From contig CAWGCC010000027.1 of NCBI GenBank assembly GCA_963820965.1, positions 310,001 to 374,000 of the forward strand: a stretch of DNA of 64,000 nucleotides, read 5' to 3'. Of this stretch, positions 8,890 through 20,673 are shown one piece after another (position 1 is the stretch's first letter; every line of letters begins with the position of its first letter). A program made the position numbers and the translations under genes. The notes beneath the pieces were generated by a model, which had not been told where the DNA came from, ran no database searches, and worked only from the letters and a program-made list of their open reading frames with translations. This stretch comes from DATEDA01 sp963820965 (GTDB lineage Bacteria > Pseudomonadota > Gammaproteobacteria > Burkholderiales > SG8-39).

Positions 8890-11512
8890 ATGCCGACGAC
8901 AGCGCCCGACGTGCCGATCTGCCTCGACGAGCGCCGCAAGGCGGACGTGCGGCTGCACCCGACGCTGAACGGCATCGACTTCGTCGAGTACTTCGAGGAC
9001 CGCACGGATCCCGATCCGCTCGGCTGGCTCTACTGGCTCGAGGTGAACTTCCTGAAGCCCGCGCCCGCCGGGCTCGTCGGCAATCCGCAGCTCGTGCGTG
9101 TCGAGGGCGGCGTGCGGATCGTCGGCGTCCGGGTTATCGAAGCGCTGATCGGCTCCAATGCGAACCAGCTGCTCGTCCGCTTCGACCAGCCGGGCGATTT
9201 CTCGACGTACGTGCTGCGCATCGACAAGCGCCGAGCTCGATCGCGAGCTCGACGCGGCGCCCTTCAGCTTCAAGGCGAGCTGTCCGTCGGACTTCGACTG
9301 CCGCCAGACGCCGTACTGCCCGCCCGCCGCGCTGCCCGCGCCGCTGCTCGACTACCTGGCGAAGGACTACGCGAGCTTCCGCCGCCTGCTGCTCGACCTC
9401 ATTCCCACGCGCAATCCGCGCTGGCTCGAGCGCAATCCGGCCGACCTCGGCATCGCGCTCGTCGAGCTGTTCGCCTACGTCGGCGATCACCTCAGCTACA
9501 TGCAGGACGCGGTCGCGACCGAGGCGTATCTCGACACCTGCCGCCATCGCGTCTCGGCGAGGCGTCATGCGCGCCTCGTCGACTACGCGATGCACGACGG
9601 CCGCAACGCCTGGACGCTTCGTGCAGCTCGACGTCACGACCGCGGGAACGGTGCCGGCCGGAACGAAGCTGCTCACGCGCGTCGCCGCGCGCGTTGCGCA
9701 ATCAGCCGGCCGCGCCCGGGCTGCTCATTCCCGCCACCGTCGCGCTCGACTTCGACGGCGATCCGGCGCTCGCGCGCGTCGAGACATTCGAGACGACTGC
9801 GCGCGTCGCGCTGCGTCCCGGAGCACAACCTTCTCTACCTGCACACGTTCGGCAATCGCGACTGCTGCCTGCCGAAGGGCGCGCCTGCAGGCGTACCTCT
9901 ACGGCCTCGGCGCCGCGGTCGGGCCCAACCAGACGGCCGTTCGTCCGCAACTCGCCGCGGGCGACTATCTGCTGCTCGAGGAAGTCGCCGGGACCGGAGA
10001 CGGGCCTCGCCGCCGACGCCGATCCGCTGCATCGCCAGGTCGTGCGGCTCATCGGCGTCGAGAATGCCGATGATCCGGTGTACCAGGAGACGCTCGTCGC
10101 GGGCGAGCTGCAACGGGTCACGCCGGCGAACGAGCCCCGCCTGCCGCTGCAGAAGGTGACGTGGCGCGAGGAAGACGCGCTCGCATTCCCGTTGTGCCTC
10201 TCCACCGAGCAACGCTGAGACCGGCCCGCTCGACAACCTGAGCGTCGCGCGCGGCAATGTCGTGCCGTGCGATCACGGCCGCACCGTTTTCGAAGCGCTC
10301 GCCCCGCCCGCAGGCAGCGTCACGCGCACCGCAGTGGCCGATCTCGCGCTGCCGGACATGCGCCGCTCACGTTCCAGCCGATGCCCGCCGAGCCGAGTTA
10401 CGACGAGACGGGCCGTTTGCGCGAGGGACGCCACGAGCTCGGCGTCGACGCGCGCGCGACCGCGCCGGCGATCGTGCTCGTCATGCAGTTCCGCCCGCCG
10501 AGATCGAGATCTGGGAGCCGGTGCCGCATCTGCTCGACAGCCGCGCGTTCGACCGGCATTTCGTCGTCGAGGTGGACGACGGCGGACGCGCCCGCGCGCG
10601 CTTCGGCGACGACGAATACGGCCGGCGTCCGCTCGACGCGCTCGCCGTGACGGCGCGCTATCGCATCGGCAACGGCCGCGCCGGCAACCTCGGCGCCGCG
10701 TCGCTCGCGCATGTCGTCGAACCCTCGCCCGCGGACATGGTCGACCCGAACGATCCGACCGCGCCGCCGCCGCCGTTCCCCGGCCTCGAGCGAGTGTGGC
10801 AGCCGCTCGCCGCGCAAGGCGGCATCGATCCGGAGACCATCGAGGAAGTGCGGCAGCTCGCGCCGCGCGCGTTCCATGCCGAGCAGTTCCGCGCCGTCAC
10901 CGAGGCCGACTACGAGCAGGCGGCAATGAAGCTCGCCGGCGTGGCGGCGGCGAAGTGCACGTTCCGCTGGACCGGGAGCTGGCACACGGTCTTCGTCGCG
11001 CTTCATCCGGCCGATCCATCGGATCTCGTCACGCTGCCCGGCGGCCGCGTCGAGCTGGCCGAGGATTTCGCACGCACGGCGCGTGCGCATCTCACCCGCT
11101 ACAAGCTCGCGGGCTACGACCTGGCGCTGCGCACCGCGCAGTACGTGCCGCTCGAGATCACGATCGAGGTGTGCATCGCGCGCGGGCACTTCCGCGGCGA
11201 CGTGCTCGCTGCGGTGCGTCGCGCGCTGTCGAACCGGCGCAATCCGGACGGCAGCCTCGGCTTCTTCCATCCGGCCAACTTCGCGTTCGGCGAGTCGGTG
11301 TACCTGAGCCAGGTCTACGCAGGCGGTCGATGGCGGTCGAAGGCGTCGATTCGGCGGTCGTGACCGTCTTCGAGCGCTACTGGACCATCGCGAACAACGA
11401 GCTGGAGACCGGCGTCATCCCGATGGGGCCGTTCGAGATTGCCCGTCTCGACAACGATCCGAACTTCGCCGAGAACGGCGTGCTGACGCTCGTCGCGCTG
11501 GGGGGGCGGTGA
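8890..11512 (+). pseudogene. baseplate J-like protein 1 (Afp11-like), heavily frameshifted
   Basis: First of two baseplate-J/gp6-like wedge proteins, expected at about 860 residues. The frame order is 1 (to 9229), 2 (LDYLAKDYASFRRLLLDLIP, GIALVELFAYVGDHLSYMQD, to 9614), 3 (FVQLDVTTAGTVPAGTKLL), 1 (AAPGLLIPATVALDFDG), 2 (LLYLHTFGNRDCCLPKGA), 3 (LQAYLYGLGAAVGPNQTA), 1 (GLAADADPLHRQVVRLIGVE), 2 (from about 10205, DHGRTVFEALAPPAG), 1 (PLTFQPMPAEPSYDE), 3 (from 10490, IEIWEPVPHLL ... GGIDPETIEEVRQLAPRAF) and 2 (from about 11325, AVEGVDSAVVTVFERYW, stop 11512). The first seven steps are all +1; the last three are each +2, which fits two added bases. No stop codon interrupts the repaired frame. The stop overlaps the next ATG. 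Confidence 0.78.
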
Positions 11513-14500
11513 TGGACCGCTTCGCGCTTCCCGAGCTGTGCAACTGCTGCGAGCCGCCGTCGGACGCGACGCCGGCATTGATCCACAACCGCCCCGCGCT
11601 ATCAGCGATCGTCTATCGCGTCGGCACGTTCGCCACGTTCCGGCAGGCGATGCTGGAGGCGATCGCCGCGCACGGCCGCGCTCGCACGCCTCACGACGCG
11701 CGAGAGCGACGACTACGCGATCACGCTGCTCGAGCTGTGGGCCGCGGTCGGCGACGTGCTGACGTTCTACCAGGAGCGCATCGCCAATGAAGCGTTCCTG
11801 CGCACGGCGGTGCATCGCGACTCGGTGCTGCGGCTCGCGCGCCTGCTCGACTATCGGCTGCGGCCCGGCCTCGCCGCCCGTGCCCGCGTCGCGTTCACGC
11901 TCGACGACGGCGCGACGGTGAAGATCCCTGTTCCGCTCAAGCTGATGAGCGTGCCGGGGCAGGACGAGCGGCCGCAGTTCTTCGAGACGATCGAGGCGAT
12001 CGTCGCCGAGGCGCGGCTGAACGCGGTGCGCGTGCGGCCGGTCCCGGCGCCGCTCAACGCCTTCGCGCAGGGCCGCATCCGTGCGCCGATCACCGCGCAG
12101 CCGTCTCCGCTCGCCGAAGGCGAGCGGCTCGTTTTCTACGTCGCGTTCCGCGTCGAGGAAAAATCCGTCGTTCGCGTGGATGTGCGCGATACCGGCACGT
12201 ACCTCACGTGGACGCCCGAGGTGCAGGACGCCCGTTACGACCCGCGCGCCATGGGCGCGGCGAAGGTCTCGCGACAGTTGCGCTTCTTCGGCTTCAACGC
12301 GCCGGCGAGCTTTCCGCGCTACGAGCCGGGGCAGATCGTCGGCGGCGTATGGAATCCGCCGCCGCGCTGGGAGACCGTGCCTATCGATGGCGTGTTCGAC
12401 GCAGCCGAGCCGGAGTATCCCCTCGATACGCGCTACGAGGACCTCAAGCCCGGTACATCGCTGCTCGTCGACACCGCGACCGCGCCGGATCCGATCCGCG
12501 TCGTCACCGTCACGCAGACCGCGCAGAAGTCCGTCACGCTCGGCCCGCTCACCGACACGGTCACCCACGTCCGCGTGACGCGTGCGCTCGCCGACGCGCC
12601 GGTCGTGCTGTCGCAGGCTTCGAACCGGCTTGACGTCTTCGCGACCAGCGCGAGCTTCTCGGGTCTGCATCTCGAATGGACCGGCACCGCGTGGCAGGGC
12701 TGGACGCCGCTCGGCGGCACGCTGTCCTCGCGCATGGCGGCCGCGTCGTGGGCGCCCGGTCGGCTCGACGTGTTCGTGCGCGGTACCAACAACGCCCTGT
12801 ACCACCGCTGGCGCGACGGCGCGGGTGACGTGTGGCGTCCCGGCAGTCATCAGTGGGAGTCGCTGGGCGGCGTTCTGACGTCGCGTCCCGCGGTCGTCGC
12901 ACGCGCCGCGAACCGGCTCGACGTGTTCGTGCGCGGAGTCGATCTCGCGCTCTGGCACCGCGGATGGAACGGGATGGCCTGGAGCGCATGGACATCGCTC
13001 GGCGGTGTTCTTGCTTCCGATCCGGTCGCCGTCTCGTGGGGCGCGAACCGGCTCGATGTGCTCGTGCGTGGCCTCGATCGCGCGTTGTGGCAGCGATCGT
13101 GGGACGGCACGAGCTGGCAGGGATGGGAACGCCGCGGGGGCGCGATCACGGCGGATATCGCCGCGATCGCGCGCACGGCCGACCGGCTCGACGTCTTCGC
13201 GCGCGCCACCGACGACACGCTATGGCACGCGTGGTGGGACGGTGCGCAGTGGCGCACGCTTGCGCGCGGCGGCGAGCTCTCCGGCGCACCGTCGGTCGCG
13301 TCGTGGAGCGCCAACCGGCTCGACGTCTTCGTGCGCTGGCGCGACGACACGCTGCGGCAGATCGCGTGGGACGGCGTGAACTGGTCGCCCTGGTGGGCGC
13401 TCGGCGGCGTGCTGAGCTCCGATCCCGCCTCCGTTTCGTGGGGCCCGAGCCGCGTGGATGTTTTCACGCGCGCCGCGGACGGCGGATTGACGCATCGATC
13501 GTGGAGCGGGACGTGGTCGGCGTGGCAGCCGCGCGGACTCGGGCTCGGCGAAGTCACGGATCGCCGCGCGACGCGCATCTGGCAGCTCGAGGCGCCTTCG
13601 ATCCGGTTTCGCGGCTACGACTATGCGGACACCATCTCCGGTTCGACGGTCACTGTCCCGCTCGACGAGCTTTCCGCGATCGACAAGGACCGCGCGATCC
13701 TGCTGCACGCGGACAATGCCGCGCCCGTCGCCGCGAAGGTGACGGGCACGCATCGCATCTCCGCAGTGTGGGCCGACGAGCCCGACCATCTGCTCATCGA
13801 CTTCACGCCCGCGCTTGCCGTTCCGCTCGACAGCGCGACGGCCATCCTGCGCGGCAACGTCGCGTGGACGACGCACGGCGAAACCGTTCCCGACGAGATT
13901 CTCGGCGACGGCGACCGCGCTGCCGCGTTCCAGCGCTTCACGCTGCGCAAGCCGCCGCTCACGTACCTGACCACCGCGAAGAGCCCGCGCGGCGAGGCGC
14001 AACTCACCGTGCTCGCGAACGGCGAGAAGTGGACCGAGGTGCAGAGCCTGTACGGCCGCGGCCCGAACGAGCGCATCTACACCGCGCGCCAGGCGGACGA
14101 CGGTACGTCGACGTTGCAGTTCGGCGATGGCGTCACGGGCGCCCGCCTGCCTTCGGGGCGCGGCAACGTGAAAGCGACGTACCGTCAGGGCGTCGGCCTC
14201 GAAGGCCGCCTGCGTGCCGATCAGCTCTCGATCCTGCTCGCACGTCCGCCGGGGCTGAAGTCTGCGACCAACCCTCAGCCGGCCGAGGGCGGCGCCGATC
14301 CCGAGCCGCTCGACCAGGCGCGTGCGAATGCGCCGACGACAGTGAAGACATTCGGCCGCGCGATCGCGCTCGCCGATTTCGAATCGCTCGCTACGGCATC
14401 GGGCGAGGTCGCGAAGGCCAAGGCTACCTGGGTGTGGCGCGGCCTCGAGAAGGCGGTGCACGTCTCGATCGCCGGACAAGGCGGGGCGCCGTTTTCGACG

Positions 14501-15013
14501 GAGAGCCTGCGGCTCATCCACGCGAGCCTTTCCCCGGCGCGCGATCCGAATCGCACGCTGCTCCTCGGCAACGTCTGCCGCGTTCCGGTACGCGTGGTCG
14601 CGAAGCTCGCCGTCGACGCGGCCTTCGTGCGCGAGGAGGTGCTCGCCGCGGCGCGCGGAGCGCTCGTCGCTTTCTTCGCCTTCGACCGCATGCCGATCGC
14701 GCGCGCCGTGCATCGCAGCGACCTCTACGCCGTGCTGCAGGCCGTGACGGGCGTCGTGTCGGTCGATCTCGATCACTTCCATTTTCGCGGGGCGGCAGGC
14801 TGGACGGCCGGCGAGCTTGCGGCGCGCGGCGCGACCGTTGTGCCGGTGCAGAAGCATCTGCGCATTTTCGAGGCGCGGCCGGCCGCGCAGGCGGCGCTCG
14901 ATCCGGCGGTGCGCGGCTGCTTCCCGTCGCAGCTTCCGGAAGTGCTGCCGGCGGAGCAGGCGTATGCGGGCGACGCCGACCTCGTGCTCACCGCAACGGG
15001 AGGCATTGCCTGA
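11512..15013 (+). CDS. baseplate J-like protein 2 with inserted seven-blade lectin propeller
   Basis: Second baseplate-J-type wedge protein (Afp12-like, the 'putative baseplate assembly protein' family). The start is the ATG at 11512 (MDRFALPELCNCCE). One added C near 11678 moves the frame from 1 to 2, after which the frame is intact from about 11680 to 15013 and contains LLELWAAVGDVLTFYQERIANEAFLR, the usual family signature. Between about 12595 and 13540 lie seven repeats with the core RLDVFVRG...LWHRxWDG...W...LGG, the pattern of PLL-type fucose-binding beta-propellers (formerly DUF346). The baseplate fold resumes with VTVPLDELSAIDKDRAILL and ERIYTARQADDGTSTLQFGDG...LPSGRGNV, and ends in a gpJ-like C-terminal part. 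An insertion of this size makes the protein about 1165 residues. The propeller may display a sugar-binding surface on the baseplate; that is inference. Confidence 0.85.
12595..13540 (+). repeat. seven tandem protein repeats (PLL-like lectin propeller) inside baseplate gene
   Basis: Seven imperfect copies of about 45 codons each. Each carries a version of RLDVFVRG-x-D-x-ALWHR-x-W-DG-x-W-x-x-W-x-x-LGG-x-L-x-SDP-x-x-x-S-W. The copies can be counted by the R-[LV]-D-V core: RLDVFATS, RLDVFVRGTN, RLDVFVRGVD, RLDVLVRGLD, RLDVFARATD, RLDVFVRWRD and RVDVFTRAAD. Seven copies match a closed seven-bladed propeller. At DNA level the repeats share words such as aaccggctcgacgt, so the block could recombine with itself. 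Confidence 0.85.
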
Positions 15014-15014
15014 C

Positions 15015-17284
15015 ATGGCCGACCGCCTCTACAACCTTCTTCCGGCGCTGTATCGCGAGCGCGACGCGCTCGAAGGCGAGCCGCTGCGCGCGCTGCTGGC
15101 GATCGTCGAGAAGCAGGCCGACATTCTCGATGCCGACGTGCGCCGCCTGCGGGACAACTTCTTCGTCGAGCTGTGCGATCCGTGGGTGATCCCGTACATC
15201 GGCGACCTCGTCGGCACGACACCGCTGTTCGACGAGAGCCGTGTCGAGCAGCCCGACACCGCGCGCGCGCTGTTCGACGATCTGCTCGGCCCGCGCCTTC
15301 TGCCCGACATCGCGATCCGCGGCCGCGCGGACGTCGCCAAGACGATCTACTACCGCCGGCGCAAGGGCACGCTGCCGATGCTCGAGGAGCTCGCGCGCGA
15401 CGTCACCGGCTGGGGCGCGCACGCGGTGGAGTTCTTCGAGCGCCTCGGCTGGACGCAGTGCGTGCGCAACCATCTGCGCATGCACAGCACGCACTGCGCC
15501 GAGCTGCGCCCGGTCGAGCGCATCGATCGGGTCAACGGGCCGTTCGACGCTGTCTCGCACACGGCGGACGTGCGCCCGATCGCGCCGCTCGAGGGCTGGT
15601 ACAACATCAGGAACATCGGCTTCTTCCTGTGGCGGCTGACGAGCTACGAGGCCGAGGCGATCGACGCGCGGCGGCTCGGCGCGGCGGGCGACTTTCGCTA
15701 CCACTTCAGTCCGCTCGGCAACGATGCGCCGCTCTTCACGCGCTGGAAGCGCGAAGGCGACGAGGCCGGCCTCGCGACCGAGCTGCACGTGCCGGGTCCG
15801 ATTCGCCCGGCCGCGTTCTTCGACGATCTGCGCGAGTTTCAATCGTCAGTTTCTCCGCCCGGCTTCACGCGCTACTACGGTCTCTTCGACGTGCTTGCCG
15901 GAAGCGGTTTACCGCAGGCGCCGGGCGCGAGCCTGATGGTGATCGTGCGTAGCGGTGGTGTGCGCACTGCGGTGCCGCCAATGCGCGTGCGCTGCATGAA
16001 CCTTGCGACCTGGCAGCAGCCGACCGGCGATCTCGTCGGCATCGACGTCAGCCGCGGCCGCATCGCGCTCGGGCCGCTCGTCAGCGCCGACGGCCTCGAG
16101 GTCTATTTCCACTACGGCTTCCCGGCGGATCTCGGCGGCGGTCCGTATCGCCGTCGCGCATGGCTCGTGCAGCCGACACTCGCGGATCTCGTGTTGCGCG
16201 TGGACAAGAGCGGAGCGGCCGGAACGTTCGCGACGATCGCCGACGCGCTGACCGAATGGGCGAACCAGGGCAAGCCCGACACGGTCATCTCCATCGCGCG
16301 ACAACCGCACGTACGACGAGACACTGACCATCGAGCCGGCCGATGACCGCTGGCTGGTCATCGAAGCGGCCGACGAGACGCGGCCGCATGTTCGCCTCGG
16401 CGCGCCATTGACGATCACCGGGCGTTCATCCCGACGCTTCGGTGACGTTGTCCGGCCTGCTGGTCGAAGGCACGATCGCGGTCGAGGGCGATCTCGGACG
16501 CCTGCGCCTGTGCCACACGACGCTCGTGCCCGGCGGATCGATCGCGGACACCGATCCGCCGACGCCCGTTCCGATACCGATCCCGCCCTGCATCGATGTC
16601 GCCGCCGGCGCGCCGAACGCGCCGATCAACCAGCGGCTGCGCATCGAGATCGCGTTCTCGATCGTCGGGCCGCTGCGCGCGCCCGCGCACACGCAAGGCA
16701 TCTGGCTGCTCGACAGCATCGTCGACGGCGTGAACACGAGCGCCATCGCGGCGAGCGGCAGCGTCGACGAACCGGGTCCGCCGCTGTGGGCCGAGCGGGT
16801 GACGATCCTCGGGCGCACGCACGCCATGGAGATCACGCTCGCGAGCGAAGTGATCTTCGACGCGCCGGCGATCGCCGAGCGGCAGCAGACGGGTTGCGTG
16901 CGCTTCAGCTTCGTACCTGAAGACTCCGTAGTGCCGAAGCGCTATCGCTGCCAGCCGGACCTCCGCATCGCGGAAGAGATCGAGACCGCGGAGAAGGCCG
17001 CCGAAGCGCTCGGGGTGCCGTTCGGCGATGCGGAGCGCGACGCGATCGCGGCGCGCGTGCGGCGCCGGCTCGTTCCGGCGTACACGTCGCACGAGTACGG
17101 CGATCCGTTCTACGTCCAGCTCCATCTCTCGTCGCCCAAGGAGATCGCGACCGGCGCCGAGGACGGTTCCGAGATGGGCGCGTATTGCCACCTGAAGCAG
17201 CCGCAGCGCGAGGCCAATCTGCGCGTGCGCCTCGATGAATATCTTCCTTTCGGGCTCGAAGCGGGTCTGATGTACGTCACATGA
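15015..17284 (+). CDS. phage tail protein I-like CIS protein with long C-terminal extension, two frameshifts
   Basis: The N-terminus (MADRLYNLLPALYRERDALEG, RALLAIVEKQADILDADVRRL, NFFVELCDPWVIPYIGDL) matches the tail protein I-like component of eCIS and related tailocins, which links baseplate wedge and fibre. Frame 3 is intact to about 16308. One added C (gcgCgac) then moves to frame 1 (NRTYDETLTIEPADDRWLVIEAAD), and one added G near 16427 moves to frame 2 (MTLSGLLVEGTIAVEGDLGRL) up to the stop at 17284. Residues 380-590 look beta-rich, like a small beta-helix, and the last 80 residues contain PFGLEAGLMYV. After repair the length is about 756 residues. The fibre gene follows after 47 bases. 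Confidence 0.8.
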
Positions 17285-17331
17285 GAACGACCATGACGCC
17301 AAACGAGCGCCCGGATCGGTGAGGACAGATC

Positions 17332-20300
17332 ATGCCCGGCGACTACACGAGATTCACGTTCGACCCGCGCAACCGCTACTCGAGCGTGCTGATGCAGCAG
17401 GGCCGCGTCCAGCTCGATTCCGACTGGAACGAGCAGGCCCGGCTCATCGACCGCCGCGTGCGCGTGCAGGCACAGGACACGTTCGGTTTCGAGTGGGTGC
17501 CGAAGCACACGACGCCGGATGCGTTCAGGCTCACCGCGATGGCCGGCCCGCCGGTCGATTTCGCGATCGGCGTCGGCAGGATGTACGTGCGCGGACTGCT
17601 CGCCGAAGTGTTCGAGGGCGAGGCGCCGACGTATCTCGTGCAGCCGTTCCATCCCGATCCGCCGCCGCTGCCGGGGACCGGGCCCGCGATCGCGTATCTC
17701 GACGTGTGGGAGCGCGAGATCACGTACATCGAGAACGACGCGCTGCTGGAGAAGGCGCTCGGCGGACCGGACACCGCCACGCGCAAGCAGGTCGTCTGGC
17801 AGGTGAAGATCCAGGCGCTCGACGACGCCTCGTGCGAGGTCGATCTCGATGCGCTGTTCCCGCCCTCCGCGGGCCGCCTCACCACGCAGGCCTTCGCGCC
17901 GCCGCCGTCGAACGACCCGTGCATCCTCTCGCCGACGGGCGGCTATCGCGGGCTCGAGAACCGGCTGTATCGCGTGGAGGTGCATACGCACGGCGGACTG
18001 GGCACCGCGCGATTCATGTGGTCGCGCGACAACGCGTCGATCGTGTCCCGCGTGCGGGACATGACGTCGAGCGCGACCGAAACCACGCTGCACGTCGATC
18101 GGATCGGCCGCGACGCCGTGCTGCGCTTCGCCGCGGGCGACTGGGTGGAAGTGACGGATGATCATCGCGAGCTGATGGGCGAGCCGGGCGAGATCGCGCA
18201 GATCGCCGCGCCCCCCGACGAAGCGGCCCTGACGATCACGCTCGATCGCGTGATTCCCCAGGGAACGGGGCGCGCGTTCGGCGCGAACGCCGCCGAGATC
18301 CGTGACCGCCACACGAAGATCAAGCGCTGGGACCAGACGGTGTCGAACAGCACCGATCCGGGCACCGGCCTGAGCCAGGTCGATGCGGCGAGCGGCCTCA
18401 TCCCGATCACCGCCACGACCCTCGAGCTGGAAGACGGCGTGCGCGTGACCTTCGCGCTGGCTGGCGCCGGCGAGTTCCACGTCGGCGACTACTGGGTCTT
18501 CGCGGCGCGCACAGCCGACGGCTCGGTGGAGCTGCTGAATGCGGCGCCGCCGCGCGGCATCCTGCATCACTACGCGCATCTCGCGGTCATCGCCGACCTG
18601 ACCGGCGGCACCGATCCGCAGGATTGCCGCAATCTGGAGCCGGAGTGCTGCGGCGGTTGCTGCACGGTCAACGTCGACCCGGGCGAGAGTATCCAGGCGG
18701 CGATCGATTCGCTCCCAGACATCGGCGGCTGTGTCTGCCTGAAGAACGGCGAGCACGTGATCACCGCCCCGATCGTCATCGGCCGCTCGAACGTGATGCT
18801 CATCGGCGAGGCGCCGGCGGTGCGCGTGGCGGCCGATGGCCTGCAGCTGATGCTGCAGATCGGCGGGGTGGCGGGCATGGTGCGCGACGTGCTGGTCGAG
18901 CACATCCGCTTCGAGCTTCGCCAGGCGCCGGACGAAGCCGTGATCGCGCTGCTGCAGGCATGCGAGCGCGTGCGCATCCGCGAATGCGGGCTCCACTACA
19001 CCGGCACCGCGCTGGCGCAAGTCATCGGCATGATCGTGATCCGCTCGAACGATGTCGAGCTGGTCGGCAGCACGGTCGACCGCTGCTACGTCGGCGTGCA
19101 GACGTTCGGCCTGGTGCAGCGGCTCAGCGTAGCGGAGAACCTGATGCGCGGGCTGGTCTACCGCCTGACCGACGTGATCGAGATTCCGATCGCGATCATC
19201 GGCGTTGCGTTTGGCGCAAGCGCCGGCGGGCAGGGCCGCGAGAACTACGTCGAGGACTTCCTGACCGCCTTCGAGGTGCAGGGGGGCACGGACGAAGTCG
19301 TCATCGCCGACAACGCCATCCACCGCCGCGTGCTTCCCGAGAGCATCGACGCGCCGGCGAACCTCGATGCCGTCATTTTCGCGATCGTCGCGGAGGGAGA
19401 CGCGTGCCGCGTCGAGGGCAACACGATCGATCTCGCGGCGCGCAGCTACGGCGGCATCCGCGTCCTCGGCCATCGCGACGTCGTGTTCGGCAACCGCATC
19501 GAGAGCACGGTCAACCGCGCGCAGATCGGGCCCATCGGCATGTGGATCGGCGCGATGGGCGACGACACCGACGCGGGCGATGAGGCTCGCGTGACGGTGA
19601 ACCGGTTCGACGGCGTGCAATTCGCGCTGCTCGGCTCCAGCATCAGCCAGGTCGAGATCGCCGGCAATACCATCAACGCGGACCCGACGCGGCAGGGCAT
19701 CGGCATGTGGCTCAACAACGCGACGGAGACACTCATCGCGCGCAACAGCATCCGCAACGTCGCCGCCGGCCTGACGCTGACGAACGGCGAGCGCAATCGC
19801 GTCAAGGACAACGCAATCCACGCGACCGGGACGGGGGTCCTCGTCGGGTCCGACGCCGCGCTGGAGATATCGGGCAACGTCGTCGAGGACGCGGAAGGCG
19901 CGGGTATCGCGGTCCTGAACGCCGACCGATCGCTCAAGCTGACGCACAATCGCGTCGCGCACTGCGCCTGGCAGGCGGCGAACATCGCCTTCTCGATCGG
20001 CATCCTCCAGTCCGGCGTCGACCTCGATGCGGTGATCGAGTCGTGCGAGGTGCTCGACACCGGCGTCTCGCCGGACGCGGCGCAGAGCACCGGCGCGCGC
20101 GCGATCGGTATTGCGGGCGGCATCCTTACCGCGTGCCAGATCGCGAACAACCGCGTCGCGTACGAAGGTCCGAACGCGCTCGGGCCGAATCTCGAGCATC
20201 GCGCGCTGTGGCTCGTCGGTCCGCTTGCCTATCGCGTGATCACCGGTCCGGGTGTGATCGAGATCGGGCAGGGCGGCGCGCTGATCAACGGCAACGTGTT

Positions 20301-20626
20301 CCAGGGACCGGGCCGCACGCATCTAGTCGAACTGCAGCGCATTGTGCTCACCGACAACATCGACCTGCGCTTCGAGAAGGTGACCTTCGGCACCAACCGC
20401 TGCGAGCACTTGACGCAGGCCGGAGATGCGGCTGCGACCGTGCTCCTGTTCGGCACGCATATGATCGTCACTGGCAACCACGTCAAGGCGCCGGCCGGCG
20501 ATCAATTCGTTCAACCTGAGCAACCGCCCGCGCGTGGCAGTGCTCGGCAACATCACCACCGGGCCGTTCATCGGCGTCAACACGACGGTGCCGACGCCGC
20601 ACACCCAGTTCAACGTGCAGATCTAG
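17332..20626 (+). CDS. tail fibre: DUF6519 N-terminus plus right-handed beta-helix, one 3' frameshift
   Basis: A protein of about 1097 residues. The N-terminus MPGDYTRFTFDPRNRYSSVLMQQGRVQLDSDWNEQ is the signature of DUF6519 proteins found in eCIS loci. From about residue 440 there is a long stretch of short beta-strand/turn repeats with N-[RT]-I and A-x-N-x-I patterns (for example NTIDLAARSYGGIRVLGHRD, NTINADPTRQGIGMWLNNAT, NSIRNVAAG), the layout of parallel beta-helix (pectate-lyase-like) fibres. Frame 1 is intact to about 20507; one added G (ggcGatcaat) then moves the reading to frame 2 (NSFNLSNRPRVAVLGNIT...FIGVNTTVPTPHTQFNVQI, stop 20624-20626). Without repair the protein ends in an unrelated 48-residue tail. 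The fibre probably gives target recognition. A long antisense reading frame on the other strand is a GC-bias shadow. Confidence 0.85.
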
Positions 20627-20628
20627 GA

Positions 20629-20646
20629 AAGACTCTTAAGACTCTT
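20629..20646. repeat. tandem AAGACTCTT pair after the fibre gene
   Basis: Two perfect back-to-back copies of the 9-base word AAGACTCTT begin two bases after the fibre stop; a related CGACTCTTT occurs near 21033. No stem-loop forms here. The role is unknown; it may be a short duplication. Confidence 0.5.
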
Positions 20647-20673
20647 TCAGAACTTTGATGAGGAACGCCAGCC

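Noticed and set aside
5590..11690. Programmed ribosomal frameshifting as an explanation for the split CIS genes
   Set aside because: There are far too many sites, without slippery heptamers or a shared downstream structure, and they occur in several genes that are not programmed in relatives.
12595..13540. Tandem repeats considered as a CRISPR-like or minisatellite array
   Set aside because: Spacing is about 135 bases, the repeats are in frame and encode propeller blades, and there are no constant direct repeats with unique spacers.
17110..20322. Minus-strand open frame of about 1070 codons opposite the fibre gene
   Set aside because: Its product is rich in Arg, Asp, His and Ala without domain patterns, and it is an exact antisense to a clearly coding fibre frame. 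Such frames are expected from GC-rich third positions.
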